64,000 nt of DNA, taken from positions 930,001 to 994,000 of the forward strand of contig NZ_UWNY01000001.1 of NCBI RefSeq assembly GCF_900604285.1. Direction: 5' to 3'. The notes under the pieces are model-generated. The model was not told the origin of the DNA. It saw only the letters and a program-made list of their open reading frames with translations, and made no database searches. The position numbers and the translations under genes were made by a program. The DNA comes from Varibaculum vaginae (GTDB taxonomy: Bacteria > Actinomycetota > Actinomycetes > Actinomycetales > Actinomycetaceae). Shown here piece by piece: positions 18,193 to 29,453 of the stretch. Each line of letters begins with the position of its first letter. Positions within the stretch are counted from its first letter, which is position 1.

Positions 18193-18234
18193 GCGCTGTC
18201 TTTATGCCCGGCTTTCCTCGGGTAACCTAGAAAC

Positions 18235-19356
18235 GTGGCATACGATTACGAAGAGCAACTCGGCAAGGCACAAACTACCCTAGAGAAGATTCGGGCGGTT
18301 ACGGATCCCGAAAAGTTAGGCTCCCAGATAAAAGAGCTCGAGGAAGCCAGTGTTGATCCTAACCTTTGGGACGACCCCGAGCATGCTCAACAAGTAACTT
18401 CCCAGCTCTCGCACTTAAAATCTCGACTGGATCAGGTTGAACGGCTTGATCAAAGTCTCGAGGATGCCCTGACGCTGCAAGCGATGGCCGGGGAAGAACT
18501 GGGCAGTGACCGGGAAGAAATCTTGGGGGAGCTGCGCACCCTACTGGAAAAATTAAATAAAGAACTTGCAGACCTGGAGGTGCAAACTCTGCTATCCGGG
18601 GAATATGATGAGCGTCGGGCAGTAGTTACTATTCGCTCTGGAGTGGGGGGAGTAGACGCCGCTGATTTTGCGGAAATGCTGCTGCGGATGTATTTGCGCT
18701 GGGCAGAACGCCACGGATACCCCACCCAGGTGATGGATACCTCCTATGCAGAAGAAGCGGGGATAAAATCAGCTACTTTCCAGGTGGATGCGCCTTACGC
18801 TTATGGTACTTTATCGGTTGAAGCGGGGACTCATCGTCTGGTACGACAAAGTCCTTTCGATAATCAATCCCGGCGACAAACTTCGTTTGCAGCGGTGGAA
18901 GTAATTCCCCTAATCGAGTCAGATGACCATATAGAAATTCCCGAATCCGATTTACGGATAGATGTGTTCCGATCTTCCGGTCCGGGGGGACAATCGGTAA
19001 ATACCACCGATTCGGCAGTGCGTATGACCCATATCCCTACGGGAATCGTGGTCAGTATGCAAAACGAGAAATCGCAGATTCAAAACCGGGCGGCAGCGCT
19101 TAGAGTGTTGCAGTCCCGACTATTACAGCTGCGTCACGAGGAAGAACAGGCCAAGAAAAAAGAACTCGCCGGAGAGGTAAAAGCCTCTTGGGGGGATCAA
19201 ATGCGCTCCTATGTGCTACATCCTTACAAAATGGTGAAAGATTTACGCACCTTAGAGGAATCCTCGCAGGTAGATGCGGTTCTCGATGGCAATATTGATG
19301 CTTTCTTGGACGCGGGCATACGTTGGCGAAAAGCTCAGGAAGAAAGTGAGAACTAG
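18235..19356 (+). CDS. prfB: peptide chain release factor 2
   Basis: 373 residues. The stop-codon recognition tripeptide SPF is at residues 206-208 ([11 protein letters not shown]), which defines RF2 (UGA/UAA) rather than RF1. The hydrolysis motif GGQ is at 251-253 within [15 protein letters not shown]. The reading frame is continuous from GTG 18235, so there is no programmed +1 frameshift of the E. coli type, as usual for actinobacteria. No strong Shine-Dalgarno precedes the GTG. prfB upstream of ftsE-ftsX-smpB is the conserved actinobacterial order. Confidence 0.97.
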   Translation: MAYDYEEQLGKAQTTLEKIRAVTDPEKLGSQIKELEEASVDPNLWDDPEHAQQVTSQLSHLKSRLDQVERLDQSLEDALTLQAMAGEELGSDREEILGELRTLLEKLNKELADLEVQTLLSGEYDERRAVVTIRSGVGGVDAADFAEMLLRMYLRWAERHGYPTQVMDTSYAEEAGIKSATFQVDAPYAYGTLSVEAGTHRLVRQSPFDNQSRRQTSFAAVEVIPLIESDDHIEIPESDLRIDVFRSSGPGGQSVNTTDSAVRMTHIPTGIVVSMQNEKSQIQNRAAALRVLQSRLLQLRHEEEQAKKKELAGEVKASWGDQMRSYVLHPYKMVKDLRTLEESSQVDAVLDGNIDAFLDAGIRWRKAQEESEN

Positions 19357-19464
19357 CACGTCAAGATGCTAAGCCCCTATTATTCGGCGTGTGAGCACAA
19401 ATGGAAAGCTCTCAGGCGTTAAGTTGGGCATTGCTGGAAGCTTCCAACACATAGTAGGGGATAC

Positions 19465-20157
19465 ATGATTACTTTTGACGACGTGTCGATGGTTTATAAG
19501 CGGGGAGCTCGTCCTGCTCTAGACCATGTGAGCACTAATATTGAACGGGGAGAGTTTGTATTCCTAGTGGGTAAATCAGGTTCGGGGAAATCAACTTTCC
19601 TGACTATGATTTATCGTGAAAATCGTCCCACCCAGGGAACAGTTACGGTTCTGGGTAAGGACGTGGGGCGGCTTTCTCGTTGGAAGGTACCAAAACTGCG
19701 CCGTCAGATTGGGACAGTGTTTCAAGACTTCCGCCTGTTAGATAACAAATCAGTGCAGGCAAATGTAGCTTTGGCGATGCAGGTGATTGGACGTCCTCGC
19801 CATGCTATAAAAACCGAGGTACCACAGGTATTGTCCCTGGTGGGCTTAGAAGGTAAAGAAAAACGGATGCCCTATGAACTCTCCGGTGGGGAGCAGCAGC
19901 GAGTAGCGATTGCACGTGCAATGGTTAACCGCCCAGAGATTTTGCTGGCAGATGAGCCCACTGGAAACCTTGATCCCAAAACTTCTCTGGGAATTATGCG
20001 GCTGCTTGATCGGATTAACCGAGCCGGTACCACCGTGGTGATGGCAACTCACGATGATGAAATTGTTGATCAGTTACGCAAACGAGTAATCGAGCTGGTC
20101 GACGGGAAAGTTGTGCGCGACCAGGATCGCGGAGTTTACGGATCGAGTCGTAGCTAG
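19465..20157 (+). CDS. ftsE: cell-division ATP-binding protein FtsE
   Basis: 230-residue ABC ATPase: Walker [10 protein letters not shown] at residues 36-44, signature [14 protein letters not shown], Walker [13 protein letters not shown] and the switch histidine in MATHDDE. It pairs with FtsX to transmit ATP-driven conformational changes to a periplasmic/wall hydrolase. ATG at 19465 with AGGGGAT upstream. ftsX follows 8 nt later and the M23 hydrolase follows that. Confidence 0.97.
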   Translation: MITFDDVSMVYKRGARPALDHVSTNIERGEFVFLVGKSGSGKSTFLTMIYRENRPTQGTVTVLGKDVGRLSRWKVPKLRRQIGTVFQDFRLLDNKSVQANVALAMQVIGRPRHAIKTEVPQVLSLVGLEGKEKRMPYELSGGEQQRVAIARAMVNRPEILLADEPTGNLDPKTSLGIMRLLDRINRAGTTVVMATHDDEIVDQLRKRVIELVDGKVVRDQDRGVYGSSRS

Positions 20158-20165
20158 GAGAAAAT

Positions 20166-21080
20166 ATGCGTTTGCGATTTATTCTTGGCCGAGTATTCTC
20201 CGGTCTGGGACATAATATGGCGATGACCATTTCGGTGGTGCTAGTAACTTTCATTTCCCTGCTGTTTGTAGGGGTGGGCGGTTTGGCACAAATGCAGATT
20301 GCCGCCATGCAAAAGGAATGGTATGCCAAGGTGGAAGTCAGCGTATATATGTGCGCGCAGGATGACCAAGTGGCTAATTGTAATGGCCAGGCAGCTACAA
20401 AGCGGCAGATTCAAGACGTCAAGGACGAACTGGATCGGGGTACCTTATCTCGCTACGTCGATCACTATGAGTTCCAAAATCATCACCAGGTATATGCAGA
20501 TTTCCAGAAACAATACGGAAACACTACCTTGGGGGAGGCTACCAAACCGGAAATGTTGCCGCAGGCCTTCCGGATTAAAATGAAAGATCCTTCCCAGTAC
20601 GAGATTGTTTCTGCCCAATTATCAGGTCAGCCGGGGGTCGAGCAGGTACAGGATCAATCACAATTGGTAAAACCTTTGATGAATCTATTCAGCCAGTCGA
20701 TGCGGATCTCATGGGGGCTCGCAGGAGTAATGGCAATTGCAGCAATCTTGCTGATTGTCACCACCATTCGTCTTTCCGCCATGTCGCGGCAGAAGGAAAC
20801 CGAAATTATGCGGATGGAGGGAGCCTCTGGGTTGTTTATCCAACTGCCCTTTATGATTGAGGGTGCCCTCTGCGCCCTTCTTGGCGCTCTATTGGCCTGT
20901 GCTGCCCTCTTTGCCGGGGTGAAATACCTGGTGCAGGGATGGTTGCAGAAAACCATCCCCTTCATCCAGTTTGTCAATCTACAGGAGGTGGCGATTCTTT
21001 CCGCGATGATTATTGCCGCCGCTTTGATTCTCTCCATTATTGCTTCTATCGCTTCTCTAGCTAAATACGCGAAGGTGTAA
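20166..21080 (+). CDS. ftsX: permease-like cell-division protein FtsX
   Basis: 304 residues: an N-terminal transmembrane helix (about 20-42), a large extracellular loop (about 43-175), then three spans in the C-terminal FtsX domain. The loop contains a cysteine pair (C59, C68 in the MCAQDDQVANCNG region), probably disulfide-bonded outside the cell. FtsX couples FtsE to the wall hydrolase encoded next. ATG at 20166 with AGGAGAAAAT as RBS. Confidence 0.96.
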   Translation: MRLRFILGRVFSGLGHNMAMTISVVLVTFISLLFVGVGGLAQMQIAAMQKEWYAKVEVSVYMCAQDDQVANCNGQAATKRQIQDVKDELDRGTLSRYVDHYEFQNHHQVYADFQKQYGNTTLGEATKPEMLPQAFRIKMKDPSQYEIVSAQLSGQPGVEQVQDQSQLVKPLMNLFSQSMRISWGLAGVMAIAAILLIVTTIRLSAMSRQKETEIMRMEGASGLFIQLPFMIEGALCALLGALLACAALFAGVKYLVQGWLQKTIPFIQFVNLQEVAILSAMIIAAALILSIIASIASLAKYAKV

Positions 21081-21082
21081 CC

Positions 21083-22375
21083 ATGATTTTTAGGAATCGC
21101 ATTGGGAAAATAGCCGGCACCACCCTGCTAACGGGCGCACTGGTGCTCGCGGGCGCGACCGGCACCACCATGGCTTCTGATCGCAGTGACCAGGTTAGTA
21201 AAGAAAAAGCTGCCTCCGATAAAGCCGCCAAGTTACGTGCTTCCTTAGAGGATGTGAGTGCTGATTTAGCTAATTCGGTGATTGCCCTGGAAGAAACTAA
21301 GGATGCTCAAAAGAGTGCGCAGGGTGCCTATGACGAAGCCGTTCGGCTACAGGCGGATGCAGCGCGGGAACAAGCTCAGGCGCAAGATCAGCTAGAAGTG
21401 GCTAGCGCTCAATTAAAACAGGTTGAAAAGGCCTTAGCGGCCTCCCAGGAAAGAGAGAGCGAAAATCTCAACAATATTGGCAAGGTAGCTCGCGAAACCT
21501 ATACCAATCCCACTTTGGGTGGTACTTTCGAGTTCTTTATTTCCGATAAAAATAGCGGTGATTTAAGCACTTACGCCCGTAATGCGCAACTGGCTGCACA
21601 GATGCAAGCTGATTCTTTAAAGTCAGTGCAAGACCAGATTGTGGGGCAAAAGAATTCTCAAGCAGAACAGCGGGAACTTACCGCTCAGGTCAGAAAATTA
21701 AAAGAACAGGCAGATGCGGCTTTGCAAGCTGCTGATGGTGCTAAGGCTGATAAGCAAAAAAAGCTTGATGAGTTGAACCAGACATTGGAGCAAAAGCAAA
21801 AGCAAGAAGCTGAACTAGAGTCTAAGAAAGGTGAGATTTCTAAACAGCTAGAGCAAGCTGAAAAGGATCAACAGGCGGCACGGGATCGGATTAGCCAGAT
21901 TGATGCCAAGAATCGCAGCTCCCAAGGAGCCAGCAGTGGCAACTCTGGCGGCGGGACTGCTGGTTTTACTTCGGGAAGTATTTTCCAAGGTCCGATTAAG
22001 GGGCCGTTGATTTTGAATTCTCCTTTCGGCTATAGGGTGCATCCCATCACCGGCGGAACCCTGTTCCATCAGGGAGCTGATATTGCCGCATCATGTGGCC
22101 AACCCCAGTTTGCGGCAGCTGATGGCACCGTGGTGTCAACCCAGTGGGAGGGAACCGGAGGTAATACCGTCACCATCAATCATGGGATGCTAGGCGGAAG
22201 CTCTTGGATTAGTGTTTACCGCCATATGACCCAGTTCGCAACCAGTCCTGGAGCTAGGGTGTCAAAAGGGCAACTCATTGGTTACACCGGAACTACCGGG
22301 CAGTCAACCGGATGTCACGTGCATTTTGAGCTCTGGAAGAATGGGTCGGTAATAAATCCGATACCTTTGCCCTAG
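21083..22375 (+). CDS. secreted M23 peptidoglycan hydrolase with coiled coil (FtsEX-linked)
   Basis: 430 residues. A signal peptide (about 1-32, ending TTMAS) is followed by a long coiled coil rich in Ala/Glu/Lys/Gln (about 35-275), a Gly/Ser linker and a C-terminal LytM/M23 domain. All zinc and catalytic residues appear present: HQGAD near 327 (HxxxD), the VYRH histidine and HVHFE near 412. It starts 2 nt after ftsX. The architecture is that of EnvC/PcsB-type FtsEX partners. Unlike EnvC, whose LytM domain is inactive, this one should be an active endopeptidase, released by FtsEX at the septum (inference). Confidence 0.93.
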   Translation: MIFRNRIGKIAGTTLLTGALVLAGATGTTMASDRSDQVSKEKAASDKAAKLRASLEDVSADLANSVIALEETKDAQKSAQGAYDEAVRLQADAAREQAQAQDQLEVASAQLKQVEKALAASQERESENLNNIGKVARETYTNPTLGGTFEFFISDKNSGDLSTYARNAQLAAQMQADSLKSVQDQIVGQKNSQAEQRELTAQVRKLKEQADAALQAADGAKADKQKKLDELNQTLEQKQKQEAELESKKGEISKQLEQAEKDQQAARDRISQIDAKNRSSQGASSGNSGGGTAGFTSGSIFQGPIKGPLILNSPFGYRVHPITGGTLFHQGADIAASCGQPQFAAADGTVVSTQWEGTGGNTVTINHGMLGGSSWISVYRHMTQFATSPGARVSKGQLIGYTGTTGQSTGCHVHFELWKNGSVINPIPLP

Positions 22376-22399
22376 GTTTTGCGGTAGCGTAGGAACGCT

Positions 22400-22915
22400 A
22401 TGAGTAAGAAAGATAAAAGTCGCGGTGCCCAAAGTAAGAGCAATACCGGGATACAGATGATAGCGCGTAATAAAAAGGCGCTACATGACTTCTTTATCGA
22501 AGACACTTATGAGGCAGGGGTGGTGCTTACTGGTACCGAAGTTAAATCTTTGCGCATGGGTAGGGCTTCTTTAAATGAGTCCTGGGTAGAAATTGATCGC
22601 GGGGAAGCCTGGCTACAACATGCCCATATACCCATGTATATTAACGGTACCTGGTCGAACCATGCTCCGCTTCGTAAACGCAAGCTTTTATTGCATCGAC
22701 GAGAAATCGACAAACTAGCAGTTGAGGCTACGGCGAAAGGCTACACGATTGTGCCTTTGGAGCTTTATTTTTCTGCTGGGCGAGTAAAAGTAAAAATTGC
22801 GCTTGCCCGAGGTAAACAAGAGTGGGATAAGCGCCAGACCTTGCGTGAACAGCAAGATAAGCGGGAAGCACAAAGGGCGATGAAGAATTGGAATCGGCGC
22901 TCGGCTAACGGGTAG
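22400..22915 (+). CDS. smpB: SsrA-binding protein SmpB
   Basis: 171 residues. The core IARNKKALHDFFIEDTYEAGVVLTGTEVKSLRMGRASLNESWVEI is followed by the basic C-terminal tail (KRQTLREQQDKREAQRAMK) that enters the ribosomal mRNA channel. SmpB delivers tmRNA to stalled ribosomes. The first ~18 residues are a polar extension. ATG at 22400. No ssrA gene is recognisable after it within this window. Confidence 0.96.
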   Translation: MSKKDKSRGAQSKSNTGIQMIARNKKALHDFFIEDTYEAGVVLTGTEVKSLRMGRASLNESWVEIDRGEAWLQHAHIPMYINGTWSNHAPLRKRKLLLHRREIDKLAVEATAKGYTIVPLELYFSAGRVKVKIALARGKQEWDKRQTLREQQDKREAQRAMKNWNRRSANG

Positions 22916-22990
22916 CGACTCGGCTACCTCGGAAAGCCAGACGGCCTCTGCAAGAAGCTTGGCCTCAAACCCGAAAATAATATAAAAATA

Positions 22991-23040
22991 AACTCTCTGT
23001 TATCCCGTTTATAGATGAGGATAGCAGAGAGTTATTTTAT
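22991..23040. terminator. bidirectional terminator between smpB and whiB1
   Basis: A long inverted repeat, AACTCTCTG (22991-22999) with CAGAGAGTT (23025-23033), extends inward through TTATCC/GGATAG with one wobble to give a 15-bp stem. It is flanked by A-rich DNA on the left and ATTTTATT on the right, so it can terminate both the plus-strand smpB transcript and the minus-strand whiB transcript. Confidence 0.88.
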
Positions 23041-23050
23041 TGGATTTTAT

Positions 23051-23299
23051 TCAGCAGGTGCGACGGGCGCGAGCTTTACGGCGACGCATGCTACGACGTT
23101 CATCTTCGTTTTTACCGCCCCATACTCCGGCGTCCTGGTTGTTATCTAGTGCCCAAGCCAGGCAAATTGACTCTACCTCGCAGCGGGCGCAGACCATTTT
23201 TGCGCGCTCAGCCTGGGCGATAGCTGGGCCGGTGTTTCCAATTGGGAAGAAGAGTTCGGGGTCTTCTTCTAGGCAGGCAGCGCGTGAACGCCAATCCAT
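23051..23299 (-). CDS. whiB1: WhiB-family iron-sulfur transcriptional regulator (WhiB1/WblE type)
   Basis: 82 residues with the four Fe-S cysteines C9, C37, C40 and C46 (CxxCxxxxxC spacing). It also has the WhiB turn GVWGG at about 58-62 and a basic C-terminal DNA-contact tail (RRSMRRRKARARR). MDWRSRAACLEEDPELFFP and GNTGPA place it with the WhiB1/WblE group, an essential nitric-oxide-sensitive regulator in mycobacteria that binds sigma-A. ATG at 23299 with a strong AAAAGGAG upstream. The 185-bp A/T-rich gap between this gene and the FtsK-like gene probably carries its own promoter. Confidence 0.94.
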   Translation of the reverse strand: MDWRSRAACLEEDPELFFPIGNTGPAIAQAERAKMVCARCEVESICLAWALDNNQDAGVWGGKNEDERRSMRRRKARARRTC

Positions 23300-23484
23300 C
23301 TGCGTCTCCTTTTCCGACTGATAATAAGTAATGAATCTACGGGTAACTGCCCGCGCAGAACGCTGTTTTGGTGGGCAGCCCCTTTGCTACTTACTATTTT
23401 TTTAGTTAACGGCCTATAAATCAAGAGGTTTTTACTGTTCAGATTGATTTTTTCGCGTGCAACGTGTCACAAAAGGATTAAAAT

Positions 23485-26400
23485 TTAGGAAAGTTTAGAA
23501 AAAATAGCCATTTGGATGGCTAAACCTTTGCCCTCTTTGACTAGAATTCCACGTCCGGGGAGTTGTCCCACTTGGTCGGGAAGTGCCTGATAATCGATGC
23601 CCTTCAAGAAGGGACGGCACTGTGCTGCGTTCCCCAGAATAAGCAAAATTGCCCGTTGCCTCAGCTCTGCTAGCGAACCAGAAAAAGCAGCTTGCAGCAC
23701 CTGGGGGCTAACAGTGGCAATTACCGGTGTTTTTCCTGTATTAATCTTTCTTGTTGTCGAAGTACCGGCTAGATCCGCTTGCGGTAAACCAAAGGAATGC
23801 CCGGCATCCATATCTGTTTTACTCAGTCGACAATCATGATTATTTAACTCCTCAAGTACTGTATGCTCAGGCATGAAAGCACTGAGAATCTGAGCAGCGT
23901 TGCTTTTCCCACTACCGCTTTCCCCGATTATTAACCAATCGCGTTGTAAATCGCAGTCCTCTAGTTCCATTGGCTGCGATAACCCTCGGGCAAAAATTCT
24001 TGGTTTCGGATTGTTAGTGGTGGGCAGGGGACCTAGAAAACGAGTAGGTAGGGCACGTAGACGTAGCCGCGGGGGGTTTAAGAATCGTGCTGGCAGGGAA
24101 GCGGGCGCTTCAGCTGCTCGAAAAGGAGTAGCCACCTGGCTGGGAGAAAATATAAAAACTCCCGGTTCGCTAACCATCTCGGATATCTGCGGGTTGAAGC
24201 CGGCCTGTGCCGCCTGTAGATCATCGCGAATTTTGCCTAGTATCTGGGTTTTCAATCCTTGGAAAAGTCGGGAAGAAGCTCCAGAAGGGCTCGATACTAG
24301 CAGCAGAGAAAACCCTAAAGCTTCGCTTTGTCGACATATCCCTGCCAGGAGATCACTGCCAGAAAGCGGGCCGTAAGTACGTTCTAATGCATCGAGTACG
24401 TCCTCGCAATCATCGATAATCAGGGTTCCAGCTAGCTGGCCGGTACTGGCACGTTTCAGCAGCTCTAAACTTACTTGCGGGGTAGTGGCGATAGTTCCCG
24501 GCCAATTTTTCTCATGTTGGGGGTTAAAGGAAGATCCGAAAAATTGGCGGGCAGAATGGCAAATAATATGAACTTCCCTACCCATATTGGCCAGCTGTAT
24601 GGCCAGCATCAAAGCTAAAGAAGTTCTCCCAGACCCTGCTGAACCCACCAGGTGTAAGGAAAATGGAAGAGGAAGTAACAGCGGAGCGGTTTTTTGGCGG
24701 TGAGGATAATCTCCTAGCCCTAAAACCACCGTTCCTTTCTTCGATGGTAACTGGGATAAGCCAATTCGGTTAGGCAGTGGGGGAGCCCAAGGTAGATGCG
24801 GTAGATAAGGAGGTTTCCACGCTGCTCGACACCACTTCGAAAGTTGTTCTGCCTGCCTTGCCTGTGGAATCCAGGCGAATTGCACTAGTTTTCCCCTGGC
24901 ATCGGTCGCAGATTTTATCCAGGCACGCCCGGGAGTTGCCGGCAGCTGCGCGCAGCGGCTATCGCCTATTACATCGCAAGAATCTGCTGTCTCCAATACC
25001 CGCAAACAAATCCGTAACGCCATATTCGACTTGATCTGGCCATCAACGATGCCCGCGGGACGTTGGGTAGCTAAAACTAAATGAATCCCCAGTGATCGCC
25101 CTAAAGTCGCTAGCCGAATCAAAGAATCAAGTAAATCCGGATGATCGGTAGCCAGTACTCGGAACTCGTCTACCACCACCACAATCCGCGGATGAGACAG
25201 GTATTTATGTTGTTCCCGATACTTGATCTCGGCTTTCAAAGACAAAATTGCGCGTCTAGTTAGAGCCGGCTCGAGGTCGGTCAAAATCCCGAGCACGTGA
25301 GGAAGCGCTTTTAGCTTGCCAAATGCATCCCCTCCCTTGTAATCCACCAGCACATATTGCAATTTGCTCGGTGGATGGGATAGCGCCATAGAAAGTAGCC
25401 AGGTAGTTAGCGCCGCCGATTTTCCTGCTCCGGTAGTTCCGGCTAGCAGCGCGTGCGGCCCATCCTTAACTAGATCCAGAAAGCTAGTTCCCTGTGCATC
25501 TCGCGCTACTGGAGCCCGCAACGATAGGGAATGCTTCCAGTTCGTGGCAATCTTAAGGGGAGGGTTACTAGCGTCAAAGACCTCTGACCACAACTGCTCA
25601 AAAGTAACTTCCGCATCTATTTTGGCCTCTCGCATAGGTATACAGGTGTCTGCAAAGAGTCGACACCAGATCAGGCTGGGCAAATCCGCCTGCACAGTAG
25701 CTCGCCGATGATCTGGGACACGCACAATTCGATTCGCCCACACTGCTGCCGTACCTGGGTTTTTTGCCCAGGTAATACAAATGTCTTTTTCGCTTGCCCG
25801 CAGCTTTCCCAAGGGAGAAATCAAGATTACCCGTGGAGGGGTTTGGGTATTTCCCGGGGTGTCGTCATGAGGGTTCCCTAAATCAAAAGCATCTACGCTA
25901 AGGCTTTGATTATTAATAGTGTCACTAACGTCAACAAGATGGTCACTATCGGTTGCGAAATCGCTCAGATGTAGCTGTAGCTCCAAGCGGTAGCAGGTGC
26001 TTTCTTGCCAGGCGAGTTGTGCCGCCCACCATAGGGCACGCTCGCGGGCGTAGGTGCCGGTAAAGCAAATTTTATCCCCCGGGCGGGCGCGAACTACCTT
26101 ATGGGGGCTAATCCAGGCGGCTACCTCCCGGGATACGGGTTCAATGGCTGCTAGGGAGGCGGCGGAACGTTTCGGCTGGCTGGCCACCATTAAAAGCTGT
26201 GCAGGAGTTACCGGGCGGGGACGGCGATACAGCCAGATACTCATAGCTCCGGCAGCTAAGACGGCTATGAGAATTAGTCCCCAAATCCGGGGAATATGCA
26301 GTGGTGAAGTGACCGAAATAGGTAAGAGAATTAGCATGGGTAAGAACAGCCACTGTCGCCAAGAGGATACTCCCGATCTTGGGCGCGGAGGAGGAACGGT

Positions 26401-26736
26401 TAGGCGGTGAGGCCGGGGTGAAACCTTTAGAACGGTGTTACCTGCTCTAATACGTGAGGAAGTGCCGATTTCTTGTTCAAATCGCAGCCGAGAAAAGACC
26501 GTGGCGTTTTTGCCGCGGAAACTGCCGTTGCGAGAGTCTAAATCCCGTACTCGTAGTTTACCGTTCTTAGACATAAAAAGAAGGTGGTCACGTGACACTT
26601 GCAGATCACCAAGCTCATGACGTCCTATGCGGCAATAGTTGCCTTGTAGGGGTAATACCAAGCCAGCAGCTGGGCCCCGCTCTACCTGCAAATGGCAGGG
26701 AGCTGCTAGGGCTTGCCGCACTGATTCTAGACTCAC
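23485..26736 (-). CDS. FHA-domain FtsK/SpoIIIE (EssC-like) multi-ATPase membrane protein
   Basis: 1083 residues. An N-terminal FHA domain (about 15-105) has GRH at 38-40, SRDH at 48-51 and RNG at 69-71. Two transmembrane helices follow (about 127-170). Three P-loop domains come next: Walker A GTTGAGKS near 430 with Walker B VVVVDEFRVL near 520; a second, GSAGSGRTS near 697 (Lys replaced by Arg); and a third, GESGSGKSN near 940. This order, FHA-TM-TM-ATPase x3, is that of EssC/EccC motors of type VII secretion. No WXG100 substrate, EccB/D/E, YukD or mycosin gene is nearby. It could be an orphan secretion motor or a DNA/protein translocase. Divergent from ligA. Confidence 0.88.
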   Translation of the reverse strand: MSLESVRQALAAPCHLQVERGPAAGLVLPLQGNYCRIGRHELGDLQVSRDHLLFMSKNGKLRVRDLDSRNGSFRGKNATVFSRLRFEQEIGTSSRIRAGNTVLKVSPRPHRLTVPPPRPRSGVSSWRQWLFLPMLILLPISVTSPLHIPRIWGLILIAVLAAGAMSIWLYRRPRPVTPAQLLMVASQPKRSAASLAAIEPVSREVAAWISPHKVVRARPGDKICFTGTYARERALWWAAQLAWQESTCYRLELQLHLSDFATDSDHLVDVSDTINNQSLSVDAFDLGNPHDDTPGNTQTPPRVILISPLGKLRASEKDICITWAKNPGTAAVWANRIVRVPDHRRATVQADLPSLIWCRLFADTCIPMREAKIDAEVTFEQLWSEVFDASNPPLKIATNWKHSLSLRAPVARDAQGTSFLDLVKDGPHALLAGTTGAGKSAALTTWLLSMALSHPPSKLQYVLVDYKGGDAFGKLKALPHVLGILTDLEPALTRRAILSLKAEIKYREQHKYLSHPRIVVVVDEFRVLATDHPDLLDSLIRLATLGRSLGIHLVLATQRPAGIVDGQIKSNMALRICLRVLETADSCDVIGDSRCAQLPATPGRAWIKSATDARGKLVQFAWIPQARQAEQLSKWCRAAWKPPYLPHLPWAPPLPNRIGLSQLPSKKGTVVLGLGDYPHRQKTAPLLLPLPFSLHLVGSAGSGRTSLALMLAIQLANMGREVHIICHSARQFFGSSFNPQHEKNWPGTIATTPQVSLELLKRASTGQLAGTLIIDDCEDVLDALERTYGPLSGSDLLAGICRQSEALGFSLLLVSSPSGASSRLFQGLKTQILGKIRDDLQAAQAGFNPQISEMVSEPGVFIFSPSQVATPFRAAEAPASLPARFLNPPRLRLRALPTRFLGPLPTTNNPKPRIFARGLSQPMELEDCDLQRDWLIIGESGSGKSNAAQILSAFMPEHTVLEELNNHDCRLSKTDMDAGHSFGLPQADLAGTSTTRKINTGKTPVIATVSPQVLQAAFSGSLAELRQRAILLILGNAAQCRPFLKGIDYQALPDQVGQLPGRGILVKEGKGLAIQMAIFSKLS

Positions 26737-26804
26737 CTGGCCAACCTAGCCCTAAAGACAACACAATGGCGAAAGTTTCTGGCTACTTGTGGAAAACTTC
26801 TTGA

Positions 26805-29438
<2,634 letters not shown>

Positions 29439-29453
29439 CGTGTATTCGGCGAA

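Noticed and set aside
18235-18330. Programmed frameshift in prfB
   Set aside because: The reading frame is continuous from GTG with no in-frame TGA or slippery CTT TGA site.
22916-22990. Possible ssrA (tmRNA) after smpB
   Set aside because: The interval is too short and lacks the tRNA-like ends and tag-coding region.
26788-26796. DnaA-box-like TTTTCCACA (minus strand) between the FHA/FtsK-like gene and ligA
   Set aside because: A single isolated 9-mer with no cluster, AT-rich unwinding element or dnaA/dnaN nearby; not evidence of an origin.
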